Shown: positions 23,613-34,903, numbered from the stretch's first letter. The stretch: DNA of 64,000 bases from Porticoccaceae bacterium LTM1 (GCA_030252795.1 CP127080.1:1872501-1936500); one strand, 5' to 3'. Numbers and translations: made by a program. Notes: a model not told the origin generated them from the sequence alone.

Positions 23613-25298
23613 TTAGTCGCGGTTTTCCATTTGTGCCTTGATCAGGTCACCGATGGTAGCCGGTTGAGCTGCTTCGGCAGAAGCCTTGCTGTGCTCTTTG
23701 ATCGCTGCTTTCTCTTCAGCCACGTCTTTGGCTTTGATAGACAGGTTGATTACGCGGTTTTTGCGGTCAACGTTAACGATCTTGGCTTCAACTTCTTCGC
23801 CTTCTTTCAGCACGTTGCGAGCATCTTCTACCTTGTCGCGGCTGATTTCAGACGCTTTCAGGGTAGCTTCTACATCGTCGGCCAGAACAACAATAGCGGC
23901 TTTGGCGTCCACTTCTTTGATGGTGCCCTTAACGATAGTACCTTTATCGTTAGTAGCTACGTAATCAGAGAACGGATCGCTGTCCAGCTGCTTGATGCCC
24001 AGGGAGATACGCTCACGCTCGGCGTCGATAGACAGGATAACGGTTTCCAGCTCGTCACCTTTCTTGAACTTGCGTACGGCGTCTTCGCCAGCTTCGTTCC
24101 AGGAGATGTCGGACAGGTGAACCAGACCGTCGATGCCGCCGTCCAGGCCGATGAAGATACCGAAGTCAGTGATTGACTTGATGTTACCGGAGATCTTGTC
24201 GCCTTTGCTGTGCTTGGTGCCGAAGTCGTCCCACGGATTGGTGTGGCACTGCTTGATACCCAGGGAGATACGACGACGCTCTTCGTCAATATCCAGAACC
24301 ATAACTTCCACTTCGTCGCCCAGTTGAACAACTTTGCTCGGGTGGATGTTCTTGTTGGTCCAGTCCATTTCGGAAACGTGTACCAGACCTTCCACACCCT
24401 CTTCCAGCTCGGCGAAACAGCCGTAGTCGGTCAGGTTGGTGATCTTGGCCTTGATACGTGCACCTTCCGGGTAACGGCTGATGATGTTCACCCAAGGATC
24501 TTCGCCCATTTGCTTCAGACCCAGAGAAACGCGGTTGCGCTCGCGGTCGAACTTCAGAACCTTCACGTCGATCTCGTCGCCAACATTGACGATTTCGCTT
24601 GGGTGCTTGATACGCTTCCAGGACATGTCGGTGATGTGCAGCAGGCCGTCGATACCGCCCAGATCTACGAACGCGCCGTAGTCGGTCAGGTTCTTCACGA
24701 TACCCTTCAGCTGTACGCCTTCTTCCAGCTTGGCCAGAACTTCTTCGCGTTCAGCGCTGTTCACTTCTTCCATTACCGCACGACGGGAAACAACAACGTT
24801 GTTGCGCTTGGCGTCGAGCTTGATAACTTTGAATTCCAGTGGCTTGTCTTCCAGGTGAGCAGTTTCGCGAATCGGGCGAACGTCAACCAGAGAGCCCGGC
24901 AGGAAGGCACGCAGACCTTGAACGTCAACGGTGAAACCACCCTTAACCTTGCCAGAGATAACACCTTTAACCACTTCGTCAGCATTGTGAGCAGCTTCCA
25001 GCGCAGTCCATGCTTCGGCGCGCTTGGCTTTTTCACGAGACAGACGGGTTGCACCGAAGCCATCTTCTACCGCTTCCAGTGCTACTTGTACTTCGTCACC
25101 AACACTCAGAGTGCACTCGCCGTTTTCGTCGAGGAACTGGTTGGCCGGGATAACGCCTTCAGATTTCAGACCAGCGTGAACGGTAACCCAATCGCGGTCG
25201 ATATCGATAACAACGCCGGTAACAATAGCACCAGGTGCCATTTCGACGGTTTTAAGGCTTTCTTCAAAGAGTTGTTCAAAGCTTTCGCTTACAGACAT
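23613..25298 (-). CDS. rpsA: 30S ribosomal protein S1
   Basis: 561 residues (E. coli 557). Six S1 RNA-binding domains follow one another, each with the GxVxxhxxxGhfVxh pattern: for example [40 protein letters not shown] and [21 protein letters not shown]1 brings mRNA to the 30S subunit. The ribosome site is weak (AGGTAG), as expected for a gene whose own product regulates its translation. cmk lies upstream on the same strand with about 200 bases between, room for a separate promoter. Confidence 0.98.
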   Translation of the reverse strand: MSVSESFEQLFEESLKTVEMAPGAIVTGVVIDIDRDWVTVHAGLKSEGVIPANQFLDENGECTLSVGDEVQVALEAVEDGFGATRLSREKAKRAEAWTALEAAHNADEVVKGVISGKVKGGFTVDVQGLRAFLPGSLVDVRPIRETAHLEDKPLEFKVIKLDAKRNNVVVSRRAVMEEVNSAEREEVLAKLEEGVQLKGIVKNLTDYGAFVDLGGIDGLLHITDMSWKRIKHPSEIVNVGDEIDVKVLKFDRERNRVSLGLKQMGEDPWVNIISRYPEGARIKAKITNLTDYGCFAELEEGVEGLVHVSEMDWTNKNIHPSKVVQLGDEVEVMVLDIDEERRRISLGIKQCHTNPWDDFGTKHSKGDKISGNIKSITDFGIFIGLDGGIDGLVHLSDISWNEAGEDAVRKFKKGDELETVILSIDAERERISLGIKQLDSDPFSDYVATNDKGTIVKGTIKEVDAKAAIVVLADDVEATLKASEISRDKVEDARNVLKEGEEVEAKIVNVDRKNRVINLSIKAKDVAEEKAAIKEHSKASAEAAQPATIGDLIKAQMENRD

Positions 25299-25500
25299 GA
25301 AAATCTACCTATAGTAGTCGGGGTAACAGGCGAGACTCGCTTGTTAGCGCCCTGCAACCGTATAGCCAGTTATACGGGTCATTAATGTATGGGTGGAGAC
25401 TGCGCAATTCTGACTGATCGCAAGCCTCTGCCCGGCTTTGTTCGCACCCTCAACGGCTGCGATGACAAATCTGTATTTCGCGGCATTTCGCCACTAATCT

Positions 25501-26199
25501 TTACTGCTTTACTGCAGTATCAACGCCTTTACGTGCAATGATTTCCATCACGGTCTGGAGTACTTTGTCGATACTCATATCGGAGGAATCAACTACTTCA
25601 GCGTCTTCGGCAGGTACCAGTGGAGAGACCGATCTTTGACGATCGCGCTCATCGCGGGCACGGACCTGCTCGACGAGGGCGCCGAGGGTAACACTTTCAC
25701 CCTTTTCTATCAACTGATTATAGCGGCGTTCTGCACGAACTTCGGCACTGGCATCAAGAAAAACTTTGGCCTGCGCCTCAGGAAACACTACGGTGCCCAT
25801 GTCGCGACCATCTGCCACCAGACCAGGGGCTTTGGCAAATGCTCTTTGACGTTGCAGCAGCGCCTCGCGAACTGAAGGGATAGCTGCCACCAGAGAGGCG
25901 TCTGCCCCCGCCTCTTCCGTACGTATCTCTGAGGTGACCACCTCACCTTCAAGCAATACTCGAGTCTCACCATTTTCCTGAGCCTCAAAGCGAACATCCA
26001 GATGAGCCGCCAATTGAGTAATGGCCTCCTCATCATTCAACGCCACGGCATGACGACGTGCTGCCAATCCCAGCAGACGGTAAAGTGCACCACTATCCAA
26101 AAAGTGAAACCCCAACCGACTAGCCAACATCTGGCAAATAGTGCCTTTGCCGGATCCACTTGGGCCATCAACGGTAATTACGGGTATTTCTTTATTCAT
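25501..26199 (-). CDS. cmk: Cytidylate kinase
   Basis: 232 residues from ATG 26199, where [15 protein letters not shown] lines up with the family; an ATG at 26211 would add four residues. It has the Walker A loop GPSGSGKGT, the (d)CMP-site DSGALYR, the [13 protein letters not shown] motif and the lid RAERRYNQL. It phosphorylates CMP and dCMP. The start is 45 bases downstream of the aroA stop on the same strand, so it belongs to the aromatic-amino-acid operon, as in Pseudomonas. Confidence 0.95.
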   Translation of the reverse strand: MNKEIPVITVDGPSGSGKGTICQMLASRLGFHFLDSGALYRLLGLAARRHAVALNDEEAITQLAAHLDVRFEAQENGETRVLLEGEVVTSEIRTEEAGADASLVAAIPSVREALLQRQRAFAKAPGLVADGRDMGTVVFPEAQAKVFLDASAEVRAERRYNQLIEKGESVTLGALVEQVRARDERDRQRSVSPLVPAEDAEVVDSSDMSIDKVLQTVMEIIARKGVDTAVKQ

Positions 26200-26244
26200 A
26201 ATTCTATCCATGCATTTCTTTTGGGCTGATCCTGAAAAGAGTCT

Positions 26245-28488
26245 TCAGTGATCTTCTACCTTTATGCCTACCTTTTGAGCCAGATCGACAAAGCCGGGGA
26301 ATGATGTCGCGACATTGTTACAGTTTTTAATACGTATCGGACCGCTTGCTCTCAAACCAGCGATCGTGAATGACATCGCGATCCGGTGGTCATCGTGGCT
26401 CTCCACCTCTCCGCTACTAATCTGGCCACCATTAATCACAATGCCATCTTCAGTGGCCTGGGCATCAATACCGAGCACAACCAATCCATCAGCCATCGCC
26501 TGAATACGGTCACTCTCCTTGACGCGCAACTCCTCTGCTCCGGTCAAAACCGTCTGCCCTTCAGCACAGGCAGCTGCAACAAACAGCGCCGGAAATTCGT
26601 CGATAGCCAGCGGAACCTGATCTTCCGGTATCTTGATTCCCTTAAGCGGTGCATATCGTACTCGAATATCGGCAACCGGCTCCCCACCTACTTCCCGCTC
26701 ATTGAGGAGTTCTATATCACTGCCCATTAAGCGCAGAATATTGATAACACCAACACGGGTCGGGTTGATACCAACGTGGGTCAGGGTGATATCCGAGCCA
26801 GGAGAAATGGCCGCTGCAACCATAAAGAAGGTAGCCGAAGAGATATCGGCCGGCACATCAATTGAGGTCGCCTTCAAAGTGCCACCAGATTCTACAGTTG
26901 CTACAGCTCCGTCCCGCTCTACCTCATACCCAAAACCTTCCAGCATACGCTCGGTATGATCGCGCGTCGGGGCTGGCTCAGTTGTTTTGGTCTTCCCTTC
27001 CGCATAAAGCCCAGCCAACAGCACACAGGACTTCACCTGGGCACTTGCCATCGGCAACTTGTAATCAATACCTTTCAGCTTGCTGCCACCTTTGATTTTT
27101 AAGGGTGGCCTGCCACCTTCAGCGGTTTCGATCTCTGCGCCCATCTCTCGCAGTGGAACAGCAACCCGGTTCATTGGACGGCCCGACAGGGAGTGATCTC
27201 CAGTTAATTCGGTATCAAATGCCTGTCCAGCCAAAAGCCCGGCCAACAGCCGCATGGAAGTGCCGGAGTTCCCCAAATACAGTGGACCGGCTGGCGCCTT
27301 GAGTCCGTGCAGGCCAACTCCATGAATAGTCACTCGGCGCTGACCCTTCTCATCCGTTATTGGCCCCTCAATCACCACCCCCATATCACGAAATGCCTGC
27401 AGGGTAGCCAGACTGTCTTCACCTTCAAGGAAGCCAGTGACCTCAGTAATACCTTCCGCCAGGGAACCAAGCATAATAGATCGGTGTGAGATGGATTTAT
27501 CACCCGGGACACGTATCTCGCCGTGGACAACGCCACCCGGTTGCACAATGTATTCAACGGAATGATCAATATCAGACACGTTTTCTGGCTCCATATAAGG
27601 TTTTTCTTCAAGCATCTTTGTGAAGTGGTTACGGGCCTCTTTGGCGCGGATAAACACCCCCAGCAAATGGTCACTGTCCCGATCTATAATCGCCTGCCTG
27701 AGGCTGCTCAAGTGATCTGTGAGCTGATCCAGCACGCTTACCACTGCCTTGTCATTGGCCAGTGCAATATCGTGCCACATGACCGGGTCGCTCCCGGCAA
27801 TGCGGGTAAAGTCCCTGAAGCCCCCAGCGGCATAGCGAAAGATTTCGCGGTTTTCACGCATACCGGCAAGGGTATCAACCAGAGAAAACGCCAGCATATG
27901 AGGCAAATGACTGGTCGCAGCCAGCACCTCATCATGCTCTTCCACGGACATTTGATGTGGCTCAGCTCCCACAGCACTCCAAAGCCGGTCAATTTTTCGC
28001 AAGTGTTCTGTCGACGTTTCCGGCAAGGGCGTCAGGATCACTTTATAGCCTTCATACAGGCTCTCGTCCGCCGCCGTGATTCCGCTTTTTTCGGCACCAG
28101 CTATTGGGTGCCCCGGCACAAACTGGATTGGCAACTTGCCATAAATGCGCCTCGCATCTTCAACAACACTGCCTTTCACACTGGCTACATCCGTCACTGT
28201 GACAGTTGGCGAAAGACACTCGTTCAGTTCCTGGAAAACTTTTGCTACGGCCAATGTCGGAACAGCTATGACAACGATGTCATTTTCATTCAACTCGTCG
28301 GCAATGGTTTTAATTGAGACAAATGCTCGATCTACCACCCCCAGATCTACCGCAGCCTGGCAGGTTGAATCATCGCGTGCTACACCAATCACCTCCTGGC
28401 ATAGACCGCGTACTCGGGCCGCCTTGGCAAGGCTGCCGCCGATAAGACCCAGACCGATAACCACCAGTTTGTTACAGATTTTAGCCAT
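26245..28488 (-). CDS. aroA: Bifunctional prephenate dehydrogenase / EPSP synthase (TyrA-AroA)
   Basis: 747 residues made of two enzymes. Residues 1-290 are prephenate dehydrogenase (NAD loop VIGLGLIGGSLAKA, VPGHPIAGAEKSGI, HLPHMLAFSL), making tyrosine precursor. Residues about 312-747 are 3-phosphoshikimate 1-carboxyvinyltransferase (GDKSISHRSIML, LGNSGTSMRLL, DEFPALFVAAA, KESDRI, DDHRIAMSF). The fusion is well known in Pseudomonas and relatives. It sits between pheA and cmk. A separate hisC found in Pseudomonas between pheA and tyrA is absent here. Confidence 0.96.
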   Translation of the reverse strand: MAKICNKLVVIGLGLIGGSLAKAARVRGLCQEVIGVARDDSTCQAAVDLGVVDRAFVSIKTIADELNENDIVVIAVPTLAVAKVFQELNECLSPTVTVTDVASVKGSVVEDARRIYGKLPIQFVPGHPIAGAEKSGITAADESLYEGYKVILTPLPETSTEHLRKIDRLWSAVGAEPHQMSVEEHDEVLAATSHLPHMLAFSLVDTLAGMRENREIFRYAAGGFRDFTRIAGSDPVMWHDIALANDKAVVSVLDQLTDHLSSLRQAIIDRDSDHLLGVFIRAKEARNHFTKMLEEKPYMEPENVSDIDHSVEYIVQPGGVVHGEIRVPGDKSISHRSIMLGSLAEGITEVTGFLEGEDSLATLQAFRDMGVVIEGPITDEKGQRRVTIHGVGLHGLKAPAGPLYLGNSGTSMRLLAGLLAGQAFDTELTGDHSLSGRPMNRVAVPLREMGAEIETAEGGRPPLKIKGGSKLKGIDYKLPMASAQVKSCVLLAGLYAEGKTKTTEPAPTRDHTERMLEGFGYEVERDGAVATVESGGTLKATSIDVPADISSATFFMVAAAISPGSDITLTHVGINPTRVGVINILRLMGSDIELLNEREVGGEPVADIRVRYAPLKGIKIPEDQVPLAIDEFPALFVAAACAEGQTVLTGAEELRVKESDRIQAMADGLVVLGIDAQATEDGIVINGGQISSGEVESHDDHRIAMSFTIAGLRASGPIRIKNCNNVATSFPGFVDLAQKVGIKVEDH

Positions 28489-28560
28489 AGCAGAAAATGT
28501 AAGGTGATAAGAAAGCGCCCGTATCGACGCGAAAAAGGCAATTACAGAAATCGTGGGAAG

Positions 28561-28582
28561 GCCTGTTTGTATTTAAACAGGC
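28561..28582. other. Hairpin between pheA and tyrA-aroA
   Basis: GCCTGTTT-GTATTT-AAACAGGC, eight perfect pairs. No T-run follows on the minus strand, so it is unlikely to be an efficient terminator; it may shape mRNA decay between the two genes. Confidence 0.5.
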
Positions 28583-28610
28583 AACTCAATCCCACGAAAT
28601 CAACAGCAGC

Positions 28611-29690
28611 CTACAGGACCCCTTTGGGGTAAGAACCCAGCACTTTGACGTCAGCGGCTTTGGCGCGAACCTCATCCAGAACAGCGGTAACTGCCGGGTC
28701 ATCCCTGTGACCTTTAAAATCGATAAAGAACACATAGTTCCATTTAACGGAACGGGATGGGCGAGTTTCAATGCGGGTTAAGTCAATCTGGGCATTATGA
28801 AAAGGCAGCAACAGATCGTGAAGCGCACCGGGCCTGTTTTGCATAGTCACAATAATGGATGTCTTGTCATCACCACTGGCAGGTACAGTCTGCCGACCGA
28901 TGATAAAGAAGCGAGTGGAGTTATCCGGTCGATCTTCAATCTTTTCGCGAAGCTTGGTAAGCCCAAACATTTCCGCTGCCATATCACCGGCAATTGCCGC
29001 TGAGTTCCACTCACCCTTCACGAATTTAGCTGCTTCGGCATTACTGCTGACAGCAACCCTTTCGATATTTGGATAGTGGGAGTCCAGCCACAAACGACAC
29101 TGGGCAAGTGATTGGGCATGCGAGTAGACCCGGGTAATATTGTCTGGCTTGGTGTTTGGCCCGATCAGGAAATTCTGGTGAATGCGTAGCTCAACTTCAC
29201 CCGCAATACAGACATTGGAGTCCAGGAAACTGTCCAGGGTATTGTTCACAACACCTTCGGTGGAGTTCTCCACCGGAACCACACCAAAGTCAGCGGCACC
29301 GGCGATTACTTCACGGAAAACGTCATCAATTGCAGCCATGGAAACTGTTACTGCAGAGTGGCCGAAGTGCTTCAGCGCCGCTTGCTGGGTAAATGTTCCT
29401 TCAGGCCCCAGGAACGCAACCTTTACAGGCTCTTCAAGTGCCAGACAAGCCGACATGATCTCCCGGAACAATCTGGCCATCTCTTCGTTATTCAGCGGTC
29501 CCTGATTCTGCTCCAGAATTTTGCGAAGAACCTGTGCTTCACGCTCAGGGCGGTAGAACACTTCACCGCTTGCGGATTTAACTTCCGCCACCTGTTTTGC
29601 ACAATCGGCTCGCTGACTGATCAACTCAAGCAACTGCTTGTCGAGGGTATCAATCTGTTGACGCAATTTACCCAATTTTTCGTCTGTCAT
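28611..29690 (-). CDS. pheA: Chorismate mutase / prephenate dehydratase (P-protein)
   Basis: 359 residues. The chorismate mutase domain is about 5-88 (LRQQIDTLDKQLLELISQRA, FYRPEREAQVL), the prephenate dehydratase domain about 94-270 (VAFLGPEGTFTQQAA, VPVENSTEGVVN, and NSTRFFIIG with the catalytic Thr) and a C-terminal ACT domain about 280-355 for phenylalanine feedback (GALHDLLLPF, NLT-like site DLTRIETRPSR). It makes phenylpyruvate from chorismate. It follows gyrA by 60 bases with only a small hairpin between; serC, which lies here in Pseudomonas, is missing. Confidence 0.96.
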   Translation of the reverse strand: MTDEKLGKLRQQIDTLDKQLLELISQRADCAKQVAEVKSASGEVFYRPEREAQVLRKILEQNQGPLNNEEMARLFREIMSACLALEEPVKVAFLGPEGTFTQQAALKHFGHSAVTVSMAAIDDVFREVIAGAADFGVVPVENSTEGVVNNTLDSFLDSNVCIAGEVELRIHQNFLIGPNTKPDNITRVYSHAQSLAQCRLWLDSHYPNIERVAVSSNAEAAKFVKGEWNSAAIAGDMAAEMFGLTKLREKIEDRPDNSTRFFIIGRQTVPASGDDKTSIIVTMQNRPGALHDLLLPFHNAQIDLTRIETRPSRSVKWNYVFFIDFKGHRDDPAVTAVLDEVRAKAADVKVLGSYPKGVL

Positions 29691-29710
29691 AACTTTTGAT
29701 TCGCTATCTT

Positions 29711-29739
29711 GTTTCTCCCCCCTAAAAAAGGGGGGAAAC
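29711..29739. other. GC hairpin between gyrA and pheA
   Basis: CCCCCC (29717-29722) pairs with GGGGGG (29730-29735) around TAAAAAA, and GTTT/AAAC can extend the stem. On the minus strand it is not followed by a T tract. It may be a partial terminator or stabiliser after gyrA. Confidence 0.45.
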
Positions 29740-29750
29740 TCAACCTGTTT

Positions 29751-32312
29751 TTACTCTTCAGAATCTGCCAACTCAGACTCTTCCTCTTCCTGCTCTTCGA
29801 TACGAGCAAGACCCACCAGGCGCTCACCCTCTTTAAGGCGAATAACGCGCACGCCCTGGGTATTACGGCCGGAGGTGGAAATCTCCTCGCAACGAGTGCG
29901 AACCAGAGTGCCCTGATCAGAGATCAGCATCACTTCGTCGCCTTCAAATACCTGCTCGGCACCTACCAGCTGACCATTGCGATCGGAGCACTGAATAGCT
30001 TTCACACCTTGACCGCCACGACCTTTGGTTGGGAAATCCTCAACCGGTGTCTGCTTGCCGTAGCCATGTTCTGAAACAGTAAGGACTCGACCACCTTCTT
30101 GCGGGATAATCAACGACAACACTCGTTCACCATCCTTCATACGAATACCGCGAACACCCTTGGCTGTACGCCCCATGGAACGCACATCACCCTCACGCAA
30201 ACGCGCGGCCTTGCCGCCAGAACTGAACAGCATCACATCACAACTTCCATCAGTAATTGCAGTACCCACCAAGCGGTCATCTTCTACCAGATCCAGGGCA
30301 ATCAGACCGACACTGCGCGGGCGAGAGAAGGCGCTGAGTGGTGTCTTTTTCACGGTCCCATTGGCAGTAGCCATAAAGATAAATTTGTCATCGCTGTACT
30401 CATCCACCGGCAGGATCGAGGTAACGCGTTCACCCTCTTCCAAAGGCAGCAGATTGACCATCGGACGACCGCGAGACTGACGACCGGCCACCGGGATCTG
30501 GTACACCTTGAGCCAGTAAACCTTGCCAGCGTTGGTAAAACAGAGAATAGTGCTGTGGGTGTTGGCCACCAGCAGGTGTTCGATAAAGTCTTCGTCTTTT
30601 ACCTGGGTCGCCGACTTACCCATACCGCCGCGGCGCTGGGCCTGATAATCGGTCAGAGGCTGGGTTTTGGCGTAACCGCCGTGGGAGATTGTCACTACCC
30701 GATCCTCTTCGTTGATCAGGTCTTCCACGGTCAGGTCATGCTTGGATTCAATGATTTCGGTGCGACGGGCGTCGCCAAACTCGGCGCGAACCGCTTCCAG
30801 CTCCTCGCGAATCACTTCCATCAATCGTTCCGGGTTACCCAGAATCCCCAGGTACTCGGCAATCTCCTGCAGTTTTTCCTGGTACTCGGCCAGCAATTTG
30901 TCGTGCTCCATGCCCGTCAGTCGGTGCAGGCGCAACTCCAGAATGGCTTGAGCCTGTTCCGGAGACAGGTAGTACTGACCGTCGCGAACCCCAAACTGGG
31001 GTAACAACCCTTCCGGGCGGCAGGCATCGTCACCGGCGCGCTCCAGGAACTGGGTAATATCGGAGGTATCCCAGCCGCGGGAAATCAGTGCTTCTTTTGC
31101 TTCCGCCGGAGACGGTGAGGACTTGATCAGCTCAATCACCGGGTCGATATTTGCGATGGCTACCGCCAGACCTTCCAGGATATGACCGCGCTCGCGCGCC
31201 TTGCGCAACAGGTAAACCGTGCGACGAGTCACCACTTCCCGGCGGTGACGGATAAAGGCTTCCAGCAACTCTTTGAGGTTCAGCAGCTTCGGCTGGCCAT
31301 CCACCAGCGCTACATTGTTAATACCGAAAACAGTTTCCAGCTGCGTCTGGGCGTAGAGGTTATTGAGCACCACCTCACCCATCTCGCCGCGCTTGATTTC
31401 GATAACCACGCGCATACCGTCCTTGTCGGACTCGTCGCGCAGCTCGCTGATCCCTTCAATCTTTTTCTCTTTTACCAGCTCGGCGATCCTTTCAATCAGG
31501 CGCGCCTTGTTGAGCTGATAGGGAATCTCGTGAATGATAATGCGCTCTTTGCCCTTGGCATCGGTTTCCACCTCTGCCTTGGCACGCATGTAAATGCGGC
31601 CGCGACCGGTGCGATAGGCCTGCAAAATACCGGCTTTACCATTGATGATGGCACCAGTGGGAAAATCGGGTCCCGGAAGGTGTTCCATCAGTTCATCAAT
31701 GGTGATGCCTTCATTTTCAATCAGGGCCAGACAGGCAGAGATCACTTCGCTGAGGTTGTGCGGCGGAATATTGGTAGCCATACCAACCGCAATACCGGAG
31801 GAACCGTTAACCAGCAGGTTCGGTACTCGAGTCGGCAATACAGCCGGAATCTGCTCTGTGCCGTCGTAGTTATCGACAAAATCAACAGTCTCTTTATCGA
31901 GATCAGCCAGCAGCGAATGGGCAATCTTGTCCATGCGAATTTCGGTGTATCGCATGGCCGCCGCAGAGTCACCATCAATGGAGCCAAAGTTACCCTGGCC
32001 ATCTACCAGTGGATAACGCAGGGAGAAATCCTGAGCCATCCGCACAATTGTGTCATAAACCGCCGAGTCACCGTGCGGGTGGTATTTACCAATTACATCC
32101 CCCACCACACGGGCGGACTTTTTGTACGGCTTGTTCCAATCGTTTTTCAGCTCGTTCATCGCAAACAAAACCCGGCGATGCACTGGCTTCAGACCGTCGC
32201 GCACATCCGGCAACGCTCGGCCAACAATTACGCTCATGGCATAGTCAAGGTACGACTGACGCAGCTCGTCTTCGATATTGACGGGCAGGATCTCTTTGGC
32301 AATTTCACCCAT
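29751..32312 (-). CDS. gyrA: DNA gyrase subunit A
   Basis: 853 residues. It has the catalytic tyrosine Y122 (AAMRYTEIR), breakage-reunion domain 1-520, and C-terminal beta-pinwheel with the GyrA box (QRRGGMGKS) and an acidic tail ([15 protein letters not shown]). At the quinolone-determining positions it has S83 and D87, the residues of sensitive wild-type enzymes. It supplies negative supercoiling together with GyrB. It is divergent from mtaD, with a 247-base intergenic region that must hold both promoters. Confidence 0.98.
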   Translation of the reverse strand: MGEIAKEILPVNIEDELRQSYLDYAMSVIVGRALPDVRDGLKPVHRRVLFAMNELKNDWNKPYKKSARVVGDVIGKYHPHGDSAVYDTIVRMAQDFSLRYPLVDGQGNFGSIDGDSAAAMRYTEIRMDKIAHSLLADLDKETVDFVDNYDGTEQIPAVLPTRVPNLLVNGSSGIAVGMATNIPPHNLSEVISACLALIENEGITIDELMEHLPGPDFPTGAIINGKAGILQAYRTGRGRIYMRAKAEVETDAKGKERIIIHEIPYQLNKARLIERIAELVKEKKIEGISELRDESDKDGMRVVIEIKRGEMGEVVLNNLYAQTQLETVFGINNVALVDGQPKLLNLKELLEAFIRHRREVVTRRTVYLLRKARERGHILEGLAVAIANIDPVIELIKSSPSPAEAKEALISRGWDTSDITQFLERAGDDACRPEGLLPQFGVRDGQYYLSPEQAQAILELRLHRLTGMEHDKLLAEYQEKLQEIAEYLGILGNPERLMEVIREELEAVRAEFGDARRTEIIESKHDLTVEDLINEEDRVVTISHGGYAKTQPLTDYQAQRRGGMGKSATQVKDEDFIEHLLVANTHSTILCFTNAGKVYWLKVYQIPVAGRQSRGRPMVNLLPLEEGERVTSILPVDEYSDDKFIFMATANGTVKKTPLSAFSRPRSVGLIALDLVEDDRLVGTAITDGSCDVMLFSSGGKAARLREGDVRSMGRTAKGVRGIRMKDGERVLSLIIPQEGGRVLTVSEHGYGKQTPVEDFPTKGRGGQGVKAIQCSDRNGQLVGAEQVFEGDEVMLISDQGTLVRTRCEEISTSGRNTQGVRVIRLKEGERLVGLARIEEQEEEESELADSEE

Positions 32313-32559
32313 GATACTGCTGATTCCTTTATTCGATTTTAAGGCTCGCGATCATTATGATTCGACTTTTGCGATGCCTCTTTAAAGTCCCGTATCACTC
32401 CGCTGGACGCACGTGACACAAGCTTGGCAGTGTAACATAAAAACCACACAGAACGCCCTTTGAACGGTACTTTAAAGCCAGCGAATGCCCCCTTGCGAGC
32501 CGGGCTATGTACTGTATCCTTTAACACCTTTATAAAAACCAATTTTCAGGGAATTCCTC

Positions 32560-33879
32560 ATGTCTGCCATATCTGTCGACCTGATCATCAAACCGCGCTG
32601 GCTGATCCCGGTGGTACCCCACAATCAGGTTCTGGAAAAGTGTGCTGTGGTCATTGACCGGGGGGAAATTGTCGCCGTGGTACCCAATAGCGAAGCTGAC
32701 AATCGCTACAGCGCCAAGCAGGAAATCGAGCTGCTTGAGCACGCCCTTATTCCCGGATTGGTGAACGCCCACGGCCACTGCGCCATGACCCTGTTGCGTG
32801 GCTACGCTGATGACTACCCACTGCACACCTGGCTCAACGAGCACATATGGCCAGCAGAGAGCAAGTGGGTCAATACACGGTTTGTGCAGGATGGCACTGA
32901 ACTGGCCATTGCCGAAATGATTCGAAGCGGAACCACCTGTTTTGCCGACATGTACTTCTACCCGGAAATCGCCGCCGAAGTGACCAGCAAGGTGGGCATG
33001 CGCGCCCAGATTGCATTCCCGGTAATGGACTTCCCTACCAACTGGGCCGGTTCAGCCGATGAATATATTCACAAGGGACTGGCTGTTCGCGACCAGGTAA
33101 AAGGCAATGATCTGGTGCACATTGCCTTCGGTCCACACGCGCCTTATACCGTGTCCGATAAACCACTGGAAAAGATCGCCACTTACTCCGAAGAGCTCGG
33201 TACTCCAGTGCATATCCACCTTCACGAGACCGCAGGCGAAGTGGCGGAGCAGATCGAAAAAACCGGTGTGCGCCCCACTCAACGTCTGCAGTCACTGGGG
33301 CTGATGTCACCGCTAACGCAATGTGTTCACATGACCCAGATTGACAATACTGACATTCAAGTGCTTCGCGACAGTGGCGCACATGTAGTGCACTGTCCGG
33401 AATCCAATTTAAAACTTGCCAGCGGCTTCTGTCCGGTTCAAAAGCTGCTGGACAATGGCATTAACGTGGCACTGGGCACAGACGGCGCCGCCAGCAATAA
33501 TGACCTCAGTATGTTTGGGGAAATGCGCACAGCCGCAATGCTCGCCAAAGCGGTTGCCAGTGATGCCGCCGCACTGAATGCTCACCAGACTCTGAGAATG
33601 GCCACACTGAATGGTGCTAATGCACTAGGCCTGGGTGACAAAATCGGTAGCATTGAAGCCGGCAAAGCTGCTGACCTTGTTGCGGTACAACTGAGTGAGC
33701 TTGAAACTTTGCCAATGTACAATCCGGTTTCACAACTGGTTTACACGGACAATAGCCACCGGGTAAGCCATGTGTGGGTCAATGGCAAAGCCCTGCTTAG
33801 TGACAGAAAGCTGACGACGCTGGATCAGGTAGAAGTGATGCACAAGGCCCGGCAGTGGGCAGGGAAGATTGCTGGCTAA
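32560..33879 (+). CDS. mtaD: 5-methylthioadenosine / S-adenosylhomocysteine deaminase-type amidohydrolase
   Basis: 439 residues of the TRZ/ATZ amidohydrolase family. Metal ligands are visible in VNAHGHCAM, HIAFGPHAPYT, IHLHETAGE and LGTDGAASNNDLSM, with HCPESNLKLASG. The neighbouring order (gyrA, this gene, ubiG, mupP, yciK) is that of the Pseudomonas 5'-methylthioadenosine deaminase, so that substrate is most likely. Start supported by AGGGAA. The 310 bases after it contain only repeats. Confidence 0.88.
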   Translation: MSAISVDLIIKPRWLIPVVPHNQVLEKCAVVIDRGEIVAVVPNSEADNRYSAKQEIELLEHALIPGLVNAHGHCAMTLLRGYADDYPLHTWLNEHIWPAESKWVNTRFVQDGTELAIAEMIRSGTTCFADMYFYPEIAAEVTSKVGMRAQIAFPVMDFPTNWAGSADEYIHKGLAVRDQVKGNDLVHIAFGPHAPYTVSDKPLEKIATYSEELGTPVHIHLHETAGEVAEQIEKTGVRPTQRLQSLGLMSPLTQCVHMTQIDNTDIQVLRDSGAHVVHCPESNLKLASGFCPVQKLLDNGINVALGTDGAASNNDLSMFGEMRTAAMLAKAVASDAAALNAHQTLRMATLNGANALGLGDKIGSIEAGKAADLVAVQLSELETLPMYNPVSQLVYTDNSHRVSHVWVNGKALLSDRKLTTLDQVEVMHKARQWAGKIAG

Positions 33880-33892
33880 TTCTATTTTAAAA

Positions 33893-33956
33893 CCCTTCGC
33901 TATGCTCTGAATGACAATATTCTGATCCTGTCATCCTGAGCGCCGCGAAGGATCTC
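33893..33956. repeat. Palindromic intergenic repeat, copies 2 and 3
   Basis: A right arm at 33893-33915 (reverse complement GTCATTCAGAGCATAGCGAA) and a left arm at 33930-33956 (GTCATCCTGAGCGCCGCGAA). A further left arm is at 34084-34106 (GTCATCCTGAGCGCAGCGAA). They belong to the same family as 5708-5809 and 34913-34983. Confidence 0.7.
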
Positions 33957-33992
33957 AGTAGCTTGTTATATATGTTCTGAACAGCTAGCCCG

Positions 33993-34066
33993 CCCTTTCC
34001 CTGGCCAGACAGGCCACTCCTCATAATACTGACAAATCGTCGTGACCTGTCTGGCCAGGGAAAGGG
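33993..34066. repeat. 25-bp inverted repeat between repeat copies
   Basis: Arms CCCTTTCCCTGGCCAGACAG... at 33993-34017 and its complement at 34042-34066, differing at one base that still pairs as G-U, around a 24-base loop. It is nested between copies of the GTCATCCTGAGCG repeat. With these repeats it accounts for most of the gap 33880-34189. Confidence 0.75.
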
Positions 34067-34189
34067 CTACTTTGGGTGGAAGTGTCATCCTGAGCGCAGC
34101 GAAAGGTTTCGATCATTCCTAATTTCTAGATTGCTATCCAAGCGTCCTGTATCCTATTCACCAACTTAAATGAACGACTGCAAATTTCA

Positions 34190-34903
34190 ATGAGCGAACA
34201 CAGCGATATAAACGTAGACAACGCCGAAGTAGCCAAATTCGATGCACTGGCAAGCCGTTGGTGGGACCCTAACAGTGAATTCAAACCGCTGCACGACATC
34301 AACCCCCTGCGCGCAAACTGGATTGACCAGCACTCTCCCGTGGCCGAAATAAAGCTACTGGACGTGGGTTGTGGCGGCGGTATTCTGGCTGAAGCCATGG
34401 CGCAGCGAGGTGCCAAGGTAACTGGCATCGATATGGCCGAGTCCCCCTTAAAAGTTGCGCAGTTGCACAGCCTGGAAAGCGGCGTCGAGGTGGAATACCT
34501 GCGCATTACTGCAGAAGAGCTGGCCGAGCAACGCGCCGGTCAATACGACGTAGTCACCTGCATGGAAATGCTGGAACATGTACCCGACCCAGGCTCAGTG
34601 ATTCGCGCCTGTACCAAGTTGGTAAAACCCGGTGGCCACATCTACTTTTCGACCATTAACCGCAATCCAAAGTCTTACCTGTTTGCCATTGTCGGTGCCG
34701 AATACGTTTTGAAAATGCTGCCTAAAGGGACGCATGAATACAGCAAATTTATTCGACCGTCCGAGTTGGGCAGCTGGATTCGCGACGCCGAGTTAAAACT
34801 CGAGCACATGACAGGAATGGTTTACAACCCGTTTACCAAAACCTATCGCCTGGATCCCCGCGATGTTGATGTAAATTACCTGGTGCACTGCCACAAGCCG
34901 TAA
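34190..34903 (+). CDS. ubiG: Ubiquinone O-methyltransferase UbiG
   Basis: 237 residues. Class I SAM methyltransferase with [19 protein letters not shown] typical of UbiG, the SAM loop [16 protein letters not shown], and [12 protein letters not shown]. It performs both O-methylations in ubiquinone synthesis at the inner membrane. It belongs to the conserved mtaD-ubiG-mupP-yciK order. A palindromic repeat separates it from mupP. Confidence 0.96.
   Translation: MSEHSDINVDNAEVAKFDALASRWWDPNSEFKPLHDINPLRANWIDQHSPVAEIKLLDVGCGGGILAEAMAQRGAKVTGIDMAESPLKVAQLHSLESGVEVEYLRITAEELAEQRAGQYDVVTCMEMLEHVPDPGSVIRACTKLVKPGGHIYFSTINRNPKSYLFAIVGAEYVLKMLPKGTHEYSKFIRPSELGSWIRDAELKLEHMTGMVYNPFTKTYRLDPRDVDVNYLVHCHKP

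Noticed and set aside
24210-25385. Long open frame antisense to rpsA
   Set aside because: It mirrors the codon pattern of rpsA, has no ribosome site and resembles no protein; strong codon bias in rpsA creates such frames.
31182-32342. Long open frame antisense to gyrA
   Set aside because: Lies entirely over the gyrA coding sequence with no start signal or recognisable domains.
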